Assembly (NCBI RefSeq): GCF_023073315.1
Contig: NZ_JADPJH010000022.1
Location: forward strand, 1-64,000
From: Bradyrhizobium sp. 1
GTDB taxonomy: Bacteria; Pseudomonadota; Alphaproteobacteria; Rhizobiales; Xanthobacteraceae
Direction of reading: 5' to 3'
Length of the DNA stretch: 64,000 bases
The translations under genes were made by a program, and so were the position numbers. Below, one piece after another: positions 15,792 through 24,958 of this stretch (position 1 is its first letter; each line of letters starts with the position of its first letter). Under the pieces are notes generated by a model. That model was given only the letters and a program-made list of their open reading frames with translations, was not told the DNA's origin and did not search any database.

Positions 15792-18650
15792 GTGCCGGAC
15801 ACTAGCGACCAGGATTCGGCGATCTCCTTCGGGCCATTCCGGCTGCTTCCAAGGTCGCGCCTGATCGAGAAGGACGGCGTCCCGCTTCATCTCGGCGGCC
15901 GCGCGCTCGACATCCTGATTTTTCTCGCCGAGCGCGCGGGCGAGGTCGTGGACAAGCGGGAGTTGATCAAACGGGTCTGGTCCGACGTGACCGTCGACGA
16001 AGGCAGCCTGCGCTTCCACATCACGACACTGCGCAAGGCCTTGAGCGATAAGGCCTTGGGCGATGCCGGGGAAGGCTCGCGCTACGTCGTCAACGTTCCC
16101 GGGCGCGGCTATTGTTTCACCGCCCCGCTGCTCCGCCCAGCACCGCCGGAAAGCCGGGCCAGCCTGCCTGCCGCTTCGCCCCATTCGCTGCCGTCGCCGC
16201 TTGCAAGGATGATCGGGCGGGATGATGCCGTCGAGAAGATTTCCGCCGAGCTCGGCCTGCATCGCTTCGTCACAATCGTCGGCCCCGGCGGGATCGGCAA
16301 GACCTCGGTCGCACTCGCCGTCGCGCACCGCGAGCTAGAGGCCTTCGGCGGCCAGGTGTGCTTCGTCGATTTCGGCGCGCTGACGGATGCCCGGCTCGTT
16401 CCTGGAACGATTGCGGCCGCGCTCGGCCTGACCGTCAATTCCGACGACCCGATGCCGGGCCTGCTGACGTTCCTGCGCAACCGGCGGACGCTGCTGGTGT
16501 TCGACAGCTGCGAGCACATCATCGACGAACTCGCCCCCCTGGCCGAGCGCATCGTCCACGAGGCAACCGAGCTGCACATCCTCGCCACCAGCCGCGAATC
16601 CTTTCGCACCGAGGGTGAACGCGTCCACCGGCTGTTTCCGCTGGATTGCCCGCCGGAGCGCGACGGGCTCGGCATCGCCGATATCCTTGCCTATCCCGCA
16701 AGCCAGCTCTTCGTGGAACGCATTGCCGAGAGCCTGAGCGAGTTCGAGCTGAGCGAGGAGGATGCGCCGCTCGTCGCCGAGATCTGCCGGCGGCTGGACG
16801 GCATCGCGCTCGCGATCGAGCTCGCGGCCGGACGCGTCAATGCCTATGGCATTGCAGGGACCGCCTCGCTGCTCGACAGCCGCTTCTCGCTGCTGTGGCG
16901 GGGACGGCGCACCGCGATCCCGCGGCACCAGACCCTGGGCGCGGCGCTCGCCTGGAGTTACGATTTGCTGCCGGCCGCCGAAAGCGCGACGCTGCGCGGA
17001 TTGTCGGTGTTCGTCGGGCCGTTCACGCTGGAGGCCGCGCTTGCCGTCGCAGCCTGCCAGGGCATCGGCGAGCCCGAAGCGGTCGAGGCAATCTCGAACC
17101 TGCTCTCGAAATCCCTGATCGCGACCTCGCCTGCGGAACGGCGGCTGCGCTATCGCCTGCTCGACACCACCCGCGCCTTCGTCGGCGACAAGCTCGTCGA
17201 GAACGGGGAAGCGACCGGCGCCGCGCGTGCGCACGCCGAATATTTCCGCGATTTCCTGCACGACATCGCGCTCAAATCCTCGGGACTGCAGAGCGCGGGC
17301 GGCTTTCTCCCCTATGCCGACCACCTTCCCAACGTGCGGGCCGCGCTGACCTGGAGCTTCTCGGACGGCGGCGACCGGACGATCGGCGTGGATCTGGCGG
17401 CTTCAGCCGCCCAGTTCTTCCTCGAGCTGACATTGCTGACGGAGTGTTTTCGCTGGACGCAGCAGGCGCTGACCGCTTCCCGCGCGAACACATTGGACAG
17501 CCGCCAGGAGATGATTCTTCAGGCCGCACTCGGCGTCTCCGTGATGTTCACGCAAGGTAATACCGAGGCGGTTCGCTCGGCCTTCACGCGCAGTCTCCAG
17601 CTTGCGCAGGGGCTCGAAGACCTGCACTGGCAGCTCTGGCTGCTGCGCGGCCTGCACATCTACCTGACCAGGGTCGGCGATTTCCACGGCGCGCTCGGGA
17701 CCGGCGAGCAGGGCGAGCGCGTTGCGCGCAAGCTGAACGATCCGGCCGCCGCACTGAACGTGGAATGGATGCTGGGCGTCGCGCATCATCTGATCGGCAA
17801 CCAGGACAAGGCCGTGCAGTTCTGCCAGAGCGCGATGGTGCACAATCCCGGCTCGCAGCGGCTGAACATCGGCCATCTCGGCTATGACGACCGCATCGTC
17901 GCGCTGGTGGCGCTGGCGCGCGGGCTCTGGCTCGCCGGCCGGCCCGATCGCGCCGTTGAAGCCGCCAAATACACGGTGCGCGAGGCCGAGCTGCTCGAAC
18001 AGCCGCTCACGCTCGGCATCGCCCTGATCTGGACTATCTACGTGTTCCTCTGGGTCGGCGACCTTGCCAATGCCGAAATCCTGATCGAGCGGCTGATCGA
18101 TCATTCCGCGCGCCACTTCCTCGGCCCCTATCACGCCGTCGGCATCGGCCAGAAAGGCGAGCTGCTGCTGCGCCGCGGCGACGTGGCCGGCGGCATCGAG
18201 CATCTTCGCCGCAGCCAGGCGACGCTATACGCCACGCGGCACCGGATCATGACGACGGTGTTTGCCAGCGCGCTCGCGGAGGGCCTCGCTTCCCAGAACC
18301 AGCCGGACGAGGCCTTGCGGACGATCGACGAGGCCATTGCCCAGATCCCGGATCACGGCGAATCCTTCGACATGCCGGAGATGCTCCGGATCAAGGGCGA
18401 CATCCTGGCACGATCGGGCAATGCGGCGGAGGCCGAGCATTGCCTGCAGAAATCGCTCGATCTGTCGCGGCGGCAATGCGCGCTCGGCTGGGAGCTGCGG
18501 GCAGCGATCAGCCTCGGCCATCTCTGGCGCCAGACCGGAAAAGCCGGCGAGGCCCGCGACCTGCTCGCCCCCCTCGTCGGGCGCTATCAGGAGGGACTCC
18601 AGAGCCGCGATCTCGTGATCTCCCGGGAGCTCCTGGTCGCACTGAATTAA
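15792..18650 (+). CDS. Winged-helix STAND ATPase transcription regulator (paralog 2)
   Basis: The 952-aa protein matches paralog 1 in order and motifs. An OmpR-type winged helix starts at SFGPFRLLPRSR and ends with NVPGRGYCFTA. The P-loop is GPGGIGKTS, Walker B is LLVFDSCEHIID, then LATSRESF and GIALAIELAAGRVNAYG. A helical repeat region of about 500 residues forms the C-terminus. The N-terminal two thirds are near-identical in many stretches to paralog 1, while the C-terminal sensor region is more diverged, suggesting the same DNA site but a different input. The start is GTG. It lies amid the CTAAC operators and is a good candidate to bind them, which is inference. Confidence 0.85.
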   Translation: MPDTSDQDSAISFGPFRLLPRSRLIEKDGVPLHLGGRALDILIFLAERAGEVVDKRELIKRVWSDVTVDEGSLRFHITTLRKALSDKALGDAGEGSRYVVNVPGRGYCFTAPLLRPAPPESRASLPAASPHSLPSPLARMIGRDDAVEKISAELGLHRFVTIVGPGGIGKTSVALAVAHRELEAFGGQVCFVDFGALTDARLVPGTIAAALGLTVNSDDPMPGLLTFLRNRRTLLVFDSCEHIIDELAPLAERIVHEATELHILATSRESFRTEGERVHRLFPLDCPPERDGLGIADILAYPASQLFVERIAESLSEFELSEEDAPLVAEICRRLDGIALAIELAAGRVNAYGIAGTASLLDSRFSLLWRGRRTAIPRHQTLGAALAWSYDLLPAAESATLRGLSVFVGPFTLEAALAVAACQGIGEPEAVEAISNLLSKSLIATSPAERRLRYRLLDTTRAFVGDKLVENGEATGAARAHAEYFRDFLHDIALKSSGLQSAGGFLPYADHLPNVRAALTWSFSDGGDRTIGVDLAASAAQFFLELTLLTECFRWTQQALTASRANTLDSRQEMILQAALGVSVMFTQGNTEAVRSAFTRSLQLAQGLEDLHWQLWLLRGLHIYLTRVGDFHGALGTGEQGERVARKLNDPAAALNVEWMLGVAHHLIGNQDKAVQFCQSAMVHNPGSQRLNIGHLGYDDRIVALVALARGLWLAGRPDRAVEAAKYTVREAELLEQPLTLGIALIWTIYVFLWVGDLANAEILIERLIDHSARHFLGPYHAVGIGQKGELLLRRGDVAGGIEHLRRSQATLYATRHRIMTTVFASALAEGLASQNQPDEALRTIDEAIAQIPDHGESFDMPEMLRIKGDILARSGNAAEAEHCLQKSLDLSRRQCALGWELRAAISLGHLWRQTGKAGEARDLLAPLVGRYQEGLQSRDLVISRELLVALN

Positions 18651-18687
18651 CAGTATCTTCAACGGGATACCGCCTTCCAATCCGCTC

Positions 18688-18709
18688 GCAACTCCTAACA
18701 ACTTCTAAC
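18688..18709 (+). promoter_or_regulatory. Operator C: two CTAAC direct repeats at 10-bp period
   Basis: GCAAC, two bases, CTAAC (18695), five bases, CTAAC (18705). It lies 59 bases before the start of the unknown 235-aa gene and just after the end of STAND regulator 2. This is one of the clearest copies of the family. Confidence 0.65.
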
Positions 18710-18768
18710 ATGCCAAGCCGCATCCGCCCCGCCATGGTGCTGGCACTTCAAGGCGGATATGGCGGGAC

Positions 18769-19476
18769 ATGGCTCTTCTTGACGACGTAATCGATGCCAG
18801 CGGCGGTTTGGCCCGCTGGAACAGCTTGAACCGGTTTACGCTCCACCTTTCCGTCGGCGGAACGCTGTTCTCCAGCGCCGGGCATGCCAGAGAATTCAAG
18901 GATGTGACCGCGGAAGGCTCGACCAAAACGCAATCCGTCCGCTTCACCGGCATTACCGGGGGAGAACATTCGGGCTCCTTTCAACCGGATGCGATCACGA
19001 TCGAAAGCCTGGATGGCGCGGTGCTGCGGACCTGGCGCAATCCGAGCCTCGCGTTTCCCGAGGCCAGCACCCCCGCGCTGGCGGACGAACTGCATCTCGT
19101 TTTCTTCTGCGGCGTCGCGATCTGGAATTATCTGACGATCCCGTTCCTGCTTGCGCATCCCGACGTCGTGGTCGAGGAGCTGGCGCCCTGGCGCGAAGGC
19201 ACGGAGACCTGGCGGCGGCTACGGGCGCAATTCCCCGCGCATTTGATCACGCTCGCCTCCGAGCAGATCTTCTATTTCGACGAGAACGCGCTGCAACGGC
19301 GGACGGATCACGATCTCTTCGGAATGAAGGTCACGCACTACTCCTGGGCTCATGACAGTTTCGGCGGCATCGTGGTGCCGACGCTGCGGCGTGTGCAGAC
19401 GTTGGCGCCCGACGGAACCGTGATCGCCAGGCCCGTGCTGATGGACGTCGAGATTTTCGACGCCGTGTTCGAGTAG
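18769..19476 (+). CDS. Conserved protein of unknown function (235 aa)
   Basis: I do not recognise the family. The protein begins MALLDDVIDASGGLARWNSL and alternates hydrophobic and polar residues through much of its length, as in a beta-rich lipocalin or LolA-like barrel. There is no signal peptide or membrane segment. An aromatic-rich middle (HLVFFCGVAIWNYL) and a Tyr/His-rich stretch (KVTHYSWAHDSFGG) may line a pocket. It sits between STAND regulator 2 and the DJ-1-type gene and has operator C upstream. That suggests it belongs to the same proposed stress regulon. A hydrophobic-ligand binder is possible, but no function can be assigned. Confidence 0.7.
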   Translation: MALLDDVIDASGGLARWNSLNRFTLHLSVGGTLFSSAGHAREFKDVTAEGSTKTQSVRFTGITGGEHSGSFQPDAITIESLDGAVLRTWRNPSLAFPEASTPALADELHLVFFCGVAIWNYLTIPFLLAHPDVVVEELAPWREGTETWRRLRAQFPAHLITLASEQIFYFDENALQRRTDHDLFGMKVTHYSWAHDSFGGIVVPTLRRVQTLAPDGTVIARPVLMDVEIFDAVFE

Positions 19477-19514
19477 CGCGGCAACTCGCGCGAGTGGGGC
19501 AACAGTTCCCGCTC

Positions 19515-19536
19515 TCAACGTCTAACAATACATAAC
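19515..19536 (+). promoter_or_regulatory. Operator D: CTAAC/ATAAC direct repeats at 10-bp period
   Basis: TCAAC, two bases, CTAAC (19522), five bases, ATAAC (19532). It lies 138 bases before the DJ-1-type gene start. The trailing ATAACGAGC is identical to the end of operator A read on the minus strand. Confidence 0.65.
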
Positions 19537-19674
19537 GAGCCGATAGCCCGCCTTGAACGCAGAATGGGTTCACGAGCAACGAACGACTTCATGTGCTCGA
19601 ACGAGACCCAGGCCGGCGCATCTCCACTGCGATGGAGTGCGTCATCGCAGCAAACGTACTCAAGGAGAACAGTC

Positions 19675-20373
19675 ATGAAAATATTGATGGTCATCACCTC
19701 GCACGACCAGCTCGGCAACACCGGACGCAAGACCGGCTTCTGGCTCGAAGAGCTTGCAGCCCCCTATTTCGTCTTCAAGGATTCCGGCGCCGAGATCACG
19801 CTCGCCTCGCCCAAGGGCGGCCGTCCGCCGCTCGATCCCAAGAGCAACGAGCCCGAGTTCCGCACCGACCTCACGCTGCGCTTCGAGGCGGACGCGGCTG
19901 CCGAAGCCCAGCTCGACAAGACCGTGCGCCTCGACAGCGTCCGGCAGGAAGACTTCGACACCGTCTTCTATCCCGGCGGTCACGGCCCGATGTGGGACCT
20001 CGCTGAAGACAAGGATTCCATCAAGCTCATCGAATCCTTCCTGGCCGCCGGCAAAACGATCGCCGTCGTGTGTCATTCGACCGGCGCGCTGCGCCACGTC
20101 AAGACACCGGATGGCAAGCCGCTGGTGGAGGGCAAGGAAGTGACCGGCTTCACCAATGGCGAGGAACAAGATGTGGGCCTGACCAAGATCGTCCCCTTCC
20201 TTGTCGAGGACGAGATGCTGAAGCTCGGTGCCGTGTTCTCGAAGACGGCGAACTGGGGCGTGCACGTCGTCAGTTCCGGCCAGCTGATCACAGGGCAGAA
20301 TCCCCACTCGTCGGGCCCGGCCGCGCAGACGCTGTTGGCTGCCCTGGCAAAAAAGACGAAGTCGGCCGCGTAG
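19675..20373 (+). CDS. DJ-1/PfpI-family protein, Hsp31-like
   Basis: This 232-aa protein has the class I glutamine-amidotransferase-like fold of the DJ-1/Hsp31 group. It starts MKILMVITSHDQLGNTG, has YPGGHGPMWDL, and carries the nucleophile elbow AVVCHSTGAL with the reactive Cys. The insertion GRKTGFWLEELAAPY is typical of Hsp31-type glyoxalase III or chaperone members, which remove methylglyoxal or respond to oxidation. The ATG at 19675 has AAGGAG upstream; the longer reading frame is not supported. Operator D lies 138 bases upstream, placing it in the proposed CTAAC regulon. Confidence 0.87.
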   Translation: MKILMVITSHDQLGNTGRKTGFWLEELAAPYFVFKDSGAEITLASPKGGRPPLDPKSNEPEFRTDLTLRFEADAAAEAQLDKTVRLDSVRQEDFDTVFYPGGHGPMWDLAEDKDSIKLIESFLAAGKTIAVVCHSTGALRHVKTPDGKPLVEGKEVTGFTNGEEQDVGLTKIVPFLVEDEMLKLGAVFSKTANWGVHVVSSGQLITGQNPHSSGPAAQTLLAALAKKTKSAA

Positions 20374-20454
20374 GCCACACGAACATCGGGCGACGGGCAT
20401 CTTTCTTTGCGCGATTGAATGGGCACAAGGACTGAACAGCCAGCGTCGAGACTC

Positions 20455-23331
20455 TCAGGTGGCCGGCTGGTCCAGCATCAGCCGTGCCGCCGCGAGATCG
20501 GCGGTCTCGAATCCCTCGGTGAACCGGGCATAGGTATTGGCGAGCGGTTCGCGCCAATCATGCGCGCCCTGCCTACCCCGAAGCCGCACGAGCGACATCT
20601 CGGTCCGCAGCCGCCAGGACAACGCGCCCTGTTGTTCGGCGAGTGCGGCCGACGCGGCGAGGCTTGCTTCGGCAGCTTCGAGATCGCCGCCCTGCGCCTC
20701 GAGTTCTCCCCGCAGACGGAGCAGCTCGGGCATGTCGAAGCCTCCGCCGGCCTGCTCGACGCGGTCAATGGTTTCGCGCAGAACCTGCATGCCGTCCGTC
20801 AATCGTCCCAACGCGGCCAGCCCACGCGACAGATCCGCGGCGAACGCCGATACGTAGAGCTCGTAGCGATCCGCGTGCAGACGCGGAAGCACGCTCCGCA
20901 GCAGGTCGATGCCATCAGTCACCTCGCCGCGGGCGATCATGCTCTGCGCCCGAAAGCCTGTGGCGACGGCTTCATAAGGGACAAGCCCATGCATGCTCGC
21001 ATGCGCGGCCAGACGGCCGGTCATGGTTTCGACGGCGGACCAGTCCCCGACCCAACCGAACACCGAAGCGGACCAGCATAGCGCGATACAGTGCATGACC
21101 GCGTCGCGCGGCGTTGCGGCGCCGACGAGCGGGCGGACATAGTCGAGCGCACGGTCGGGAAAGCCGCGCAGCCACAACACGCGCGCGAGCGGAATCTGCG
21201 GCGTGCGTGAATAGGCGAAATGTCCGGGTTGCGTTCCGCGCAACGCCGCGGCGTCGCGTACGCCCTCGTCGAGATGGGCTTGCGCCTCGGCTTGGTCGCC
21301 GGCGAGATGATAGGACACGCCGAGGAGCGCCTTGCTGCCGGCGATCCCCGCGGTATCGCCGATCAGGCGGGCGACCCGCTCCGCGTGACGCGCGGTCGGC
21401 ACCAGATGTCGATAGCCGCCGGTGCGGCGATAGAACATGTTCAGCCGCGACAGCAGCCTGAACGAGTTGGCGTGGTCGGAAAGTGCTTCCGCGATCTCCA
21501 GCCCGCGCCGCAGCGCCGCTTCCGCCTGTTCGCTGTTGCGCTCGGTGAACATGAAGGCGTGGCCGAGCGTGGACTGGAGCTCGAGCTCCCATCTGCCGCC
21601 CCTGTCTGCGTCGACGAGCATTGCGAGCGCTCGATCCGACCAGATGCGCGCCTCGTTCAGCAGATTGAGCTCGACAAACAGCCGTGCGCAGCTGCCAGCG
21701 AGCGGCACGCGCAAATCGGTTCCGTCATCCCTGGCAAAGCTCCATTCCAGCGCGGCGCGGGCATCGGCGAGCAGGCCTGCGCGCTCCTGCACACGTGACG
21801 TCTGGTCGCTGCCGCCGAGCTCCGCCATGCCGGCTTCGAGCGCGGCTTGAAGATAGAGCGCGTGACGGCGCGCAATCGCATCCGCCCGGCCGCCGTCGGT
21901 CAGCTTCTGCAGGGCATAGGCGCGCGTGGCATCGAGAAGGCGGTAACGCCGCGATGCGCCGTCCGGCTGCGTCGACACCAGCGACTTGGCCACGAGTTGC
22001 TCCAGCGCACGGACGACGCGATCCTCTGGCGTCGCCTCTTCAGTCGCAACGGCTATCGCGCCCTTCAACGTGAAGTGACCTGCGAAGACGGCGAGCCGCT
22101 GAAACACGATCCGCTCGTCTTCGCCGATCAGGCCATAACTCCAGTCGAGCGTGGCGCCGAGCGTCTGCTGCCGCAGCGGAGCCGTTCGCCGCCCGCGCCA
22201 CTCGAGCTGGAGCCGGCTGTCGAGCAGCGTTGCCAGCTCGCGCAGTCCGTAGAGACCGACGCGCGCGGCGGCGAGCTCGATCGCAAGCGCGATGCCGTCG
22301 AGCTTGCCGCAGATCCGGGCGAGGATTTCCGCATCCTCGTCCGTGATGTCGTCCCGATGTCCCGCCGCAATGGCGCGATCGACGAACAGACGGGCAGCGG
22401 GATAGGTCAGTATCTCGCGGGCGCCGAGACGAGTGTCCTGCGGCGGGCCCGGCAGCGGAACGAGCTCGAAAATCTGTTCGCCCTCCACCAGCAGCGATTC
22501 GCGGCTGGTCGCGAGGATGGCGACACCGGGCGCCTCGCGGTAGATGTTCTCTGCGAGACGCGCGACCTCGTCGATGACGTGTTCGCAGCTGTCGAGAATG
22601 AGAAGCAGCCGCCGTCCGCGCAGGAAATTGATGATGCTGCCCGAGGGATCGTCGTGATGCACGACGAGGCCCAACGTGGCGGCGACCGTACTCGCGACCA
22701 GGGCGGCGTCCTTCAGGGGACCGAATTCGAGGAAATGGACGTTGCCCTCGAAAGCATCGCACATCTCGTGCGCGAGCGCGGTCGCAATCGTGGTCTTTCC
22801 GATGCCGCCCGGCCCTCGCAGCGTGACGAAGCGATCGCGGAACAAGCGCGGCGCCAGCTCGGCCACGACGTCGTCGCGCCCCACCATCCGATCCAGCCGG
22901 CGCGGCAACGCCGGCGACGGCGCGGTCCTTTCGGACGGGCGCGACACGGGCGAAGCCGCTCCCGCGCGCCCGGCATGCCGCACGGGAGCAACGAAGCAAT
23001 AGCCCCGGCCCGGGATGTTAGTGATGTAGCGGGCACCGTCCTTGCCATCGCCGAGCACCTTGCGCAGCTCCACGACATGAACCCGCAGGCTGACCTCCTC
23101 GACGGAGAGCCCGGACCACGCGTAGGCGAGAATTTCGCTCTTCGGCACCACTTCGCCGGCGCGGCTGACGAGCAGCCGCAAGATATCCATCGCGCGGCTG
23201 CCGAGCTTGACCGGAACGCCGTCCTTCTCCAACAGTCGCGAGCGAAGCGAGAACGGCCCGAACGAGACGGCATCGATGTCCGGGATTGTTCCGGCGCCGC
23301 TGCTGCCATGTCCTGTCGAGAGCTCGGTCAC
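20455..23331 (-). CDS. Winged-helix STAND ATPase transcription regulator (paralog 3)
   Basis: The 958-aa protein shares the plan of the other two but is more diverged. An OmpR-type winged helix runs from about residue 22 (DAVSFGPFSLRSRLLEKDGV) to NIPGRGYCFVAPV. The ATPase has P-loop GPGGIGKTTIA, Walker B LLLILDSCEHVID, LATSRESLL and GIALAIELAAARV. A long helical-repeat C-terminus follows. The wing motif is almost unchanged, so its target site may overlap those of the paralogs. The start is GTG. The gene is convergent with the DJ-1 gene and divergent from the AraC gene, with operator E in the shared upstream region. Confidence 0.85.
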   Translation of the reverse strand: MTELSTGHGSSGAGTIPDIDAVSFGPFSLRSRLLEKDGVPVKLGSRAMDILRLLVSRAGEVVPKSEILAYAWSGLSVEEVSLRVHVVELRKVLGDGKDGARYITNIPGRGYCFVAPVRHAGRAGAASPVSRPSERTAPSPALPRRLDRMVGRDDVVAELAPRLFRDRFVTLRGPGGIGKTTIATALAHEMCDAFEGNVHFLEFGPLKDAALVASTVAATLGLVVHHDDPSGSIINFLRGRRLLLILDSCEHVIDEVARLAENIYREAPGVAILATSRESLLVEGEQIFELVPLPGPPQDTRLGAREILTYPAARLFVDRAIAAGHRDDITDEDAEILARICGKLDGIALAIELAAARVGLYGLRELATLLDSRLQLEWRGRRTAPLRQQTLGATLDWSYGLIGEDERIVFQRLAVFAGHFTLKGAIAVATEEATPEDRVVRALEQLVAKSLVSTQPDGASRRYRLLDATRAYALQKLTDGGRADAIARRHALYLQAALEAGMAELGGSDQTSRVQERAGLLADARAALEWSFARDDGTDLRVPLAGSCARLFVELNLLNEARIWSDRALAMLVDADRGGRWELELQSTLGHAFMFTERNSEQAEAALRRGLEIAEALSDHANSFRLLSRLNMFYRRTGGYRHLVPTARHAERVARLIGDTAGIAGSKALLGVSYHLAGDQAEAQAHLDEGVRDAAALRGTQPGHFAYSRTPQIPLARVLWLRGFPDRALDYVRPLVGAATPRDAVMHCIALCWSASVFGWVGDWSAVETMTGRLAAHASMHGLVPYEAVATGFRAQSMIARGEVTDGIDLLRSVLPRLHADRYELYVSAFAADLSRGLAALGRLTDGMQVLRETIDRVEQAGGGFDMPELLRLRGELEAQGGDLEAAEASLAASAALAEQQGALSWRLRTEMSLVRLRGRQGAHDWREPLANTYARFTEGFETADLAAARLMLDQPAT

Positions 23332-23685
23332 TTATGACTCATCTTGACGACTGCCTCACCGAAACCCCGCGCGAATATACCCAGCACCGAGACGGGGTCC
23401 AGTGAAGGCACCGCGCGATCTCACACCCGCGCATCGCTCGACACCTGTTGCAGCACGCCATCGGCGGGCCTGACTGATCTACGCAAATGCTTGAAAAATT
23501 GCATAAAATCAAGCCTCCCTGCGACGGGCTGCCACACCTCACGCGCCCCACAAAAACTAACAGATCCTAATCACCGCTAACGGGCTTCCTGGCCAACTCA
23601 CGCCTATCCTCTGAACATGGAAAGCAATGGGTTTGCGCGTTTGCCGGTCGTTGTAAACGGCGGCAAAGCCAGGAGAGGACGAGAG
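23332..23685. other. Intergenic region between STAND regulator 3 and AraC genes
   Basis: About 350 bases separate the divergent starts. The only structure I can support is operator E (23557-23581). The shared promoter element of paralogs 1 and 2 is absent here. Confidence 0.5.
23557..23581 (+). promoter_or_regulatory. Operator E: three CTAAY direct repeats at 10-bp period
   Basis: CTAAC (23557), CTAAT (23567) and CTAAC (23577) are spaced exactly 10 bases apart. The cluster ends 104 bases before the AraC-family start and lies 225 bases from the start of STAND regulator 3, so it could serve either. The GCAAC prefix seen in A-D is weak here. Confidence 0.65.
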
Positions 23686-24672
23686 ATGTTGACCGATTTG
23701 CAGACGGCGCATGCCTGGATCGATTGTCCGGCCGGCCCACGCGATCACGAACCGCCTCACACCACACAAGCGATCACTCGGGAGAGCCAATGGCGCCGGA
23801 TCGATCACGGCCCGGAGGCGGTCGCCGAGGACATTATCGTCTCGCGATGGGACGATCCGCGAGGCGCCTCGTCGCACGAGGCGACAACGCCCGAGAATCG
23901 CTATTTCGTCGGTATCGCCCTGAAGCAGACGCGCGCGAAACTGACCCGGGATCGCCAGATCGTGTTCGACGGCACGATGCCCGCGGGCTCAATGTATCTC
24001 AGTGCGCCGTCGCGGCAGCTCGGAATCCAATTCCAGGCGCCCTGTGCCTTCCTGCATTTCCACATCTCCACGGATCATTTTCCGGCGCAATTTTCCGCGA
24101 CCGACGGACTGAACGACCTCGTCCTGTTGCGCGATCCGCTCGCGGCGCAGCTCGCCCGGGCGCTGATCGCACGTGGCGACGCCGCGGACCACCGGTTTAC
24201 GCGCTGCATCGGCCAGACCCTCGCCGTGCATCTCACCCGGCTGGAGCCGCCGCGCGCCAAGGTCAACGCCTTGCCGAAATGGCGGCTGCGGCGTGTCGAG
24301 CAGCATATCGCCGATCATTTCGATCGCTGCCTCAGCCTGTCCGAGCTCGCCAATGTCGCGGGCCTGTCCAGAATGCACTTCGCTGCGCAATTCCGCGCCG
24401 CGACCGGCTATCGGCCTCGTGAATTTCTACTCAATCACCGGATCGAGCATGCCAAGACGCTGCTCGCGACGAGCGAGCGGCCGCTGGCCGAGATCGCGCT
24501 GGCCGTCGGCTTCAGCACCCAGGCGCATTTTTCAACCGTCTTCAAGCGCATGAGCGGTCAATCGCCGGCGCGTTGGCGCCTCGCCAGCAAGGGCGAGCGC
24601 GGTGAGGTCGAAGCATTACCGCGGAGCCGGCCCGCGGCGGACAGCGACTGGATCGCCAGCGCTGCCGCTTAG
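23686..24672 (+). CDS. AraC-family transcription regulator
   Basis: This 328-aa protein has a C-terminal double HTH. The first helix pair is CLSLSELANVAGLSRMHFAAQFRAATGYRP. The second is RPLAEIALAVGFSTQAHFSTVFKRMSGQSP, the classic AraC signature. The N-terminal 200 residues form a ligand or dimer domain of no recognised subgroup. I chose the ATG at 23686, preceded by AGGAGAGG, over the upstream ATG at 23617, which has no ribosome site. Operator E lies 104 bases upstream, and a strong terminator follows the gene. The target genes are unknown. Confidence 0.85.
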   Translation: MLTDLQTAHAWIDCPAGPRDHEPPHTTQAITRESQWRRIDHGPEAVAEDIIVSRWDDPRGASSHEATTPENRYFVGIALKQTRAKLTRDRQIVFDGTMPAGSMYLSAPSRQLGIQFQAPCAFLHFHISTDHFPAQFSATDGLNDLVLLRDPLAAQLARALIARGDAADHRFTRCIGQTLAVHLTRLEPPRAKVNALPKWRLRRVEQHIADHFDRCLSLSELANVAGLSRMHFAAQFRAATGYRPREFLLNHRIEHAKTLLATSERPLAEIALAVGFSTQAHFSTVFKRMSGQSPARWRLASKGERGEVEALPRSRPAADSDWIASAAA

Positions 24673-24750
24673 CCTGCAACGCCTTTGGCGCAAGTGCCCT
24701 GCCGCTTGCGCCGGCTCGCGCCCTCCTCCTCCCGGGCCTACGAGCCACTC

Positions 24751-24788
24751 GGGGCCGTCCCTGCACCCACACAGGGCGGCCCCTTTTT
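24751..24788 (+). terminator. Rho-independent terminator after the AraC gene
   Basis: GGGGCCG-(T)-CCCTG pairs with CAGGG-CGGCCCC across an 8-base loop, with one bulged T, and is followed by TTTTT. This is the clearest intrinsic terminator in the window and would end AraC transcription. Confidence 0.8.
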
Positions 24789-24958
24789 CCCACATTCGCT
24801 GCGCTTGCAACGACAACAGGACTATCTCGATAAGGGCTCGTCGCTTCAACTCCTTCGCCAAGGTGCGACAAACGTGATCCGCGCTCCGTCGACGGAAAAT
24901 TGTAAATTGCTGCGTCTCCATACAACAATCACAGCGCCGGGCGTCGGCCTGACCGCAA

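Noticed and set aside
21847..23337. 496-codon plus-strand frame opposite STAND regulator 3
   Set aside because: Antisense shadow; the minus strand shows the ATPase and DNA-binding motifs.
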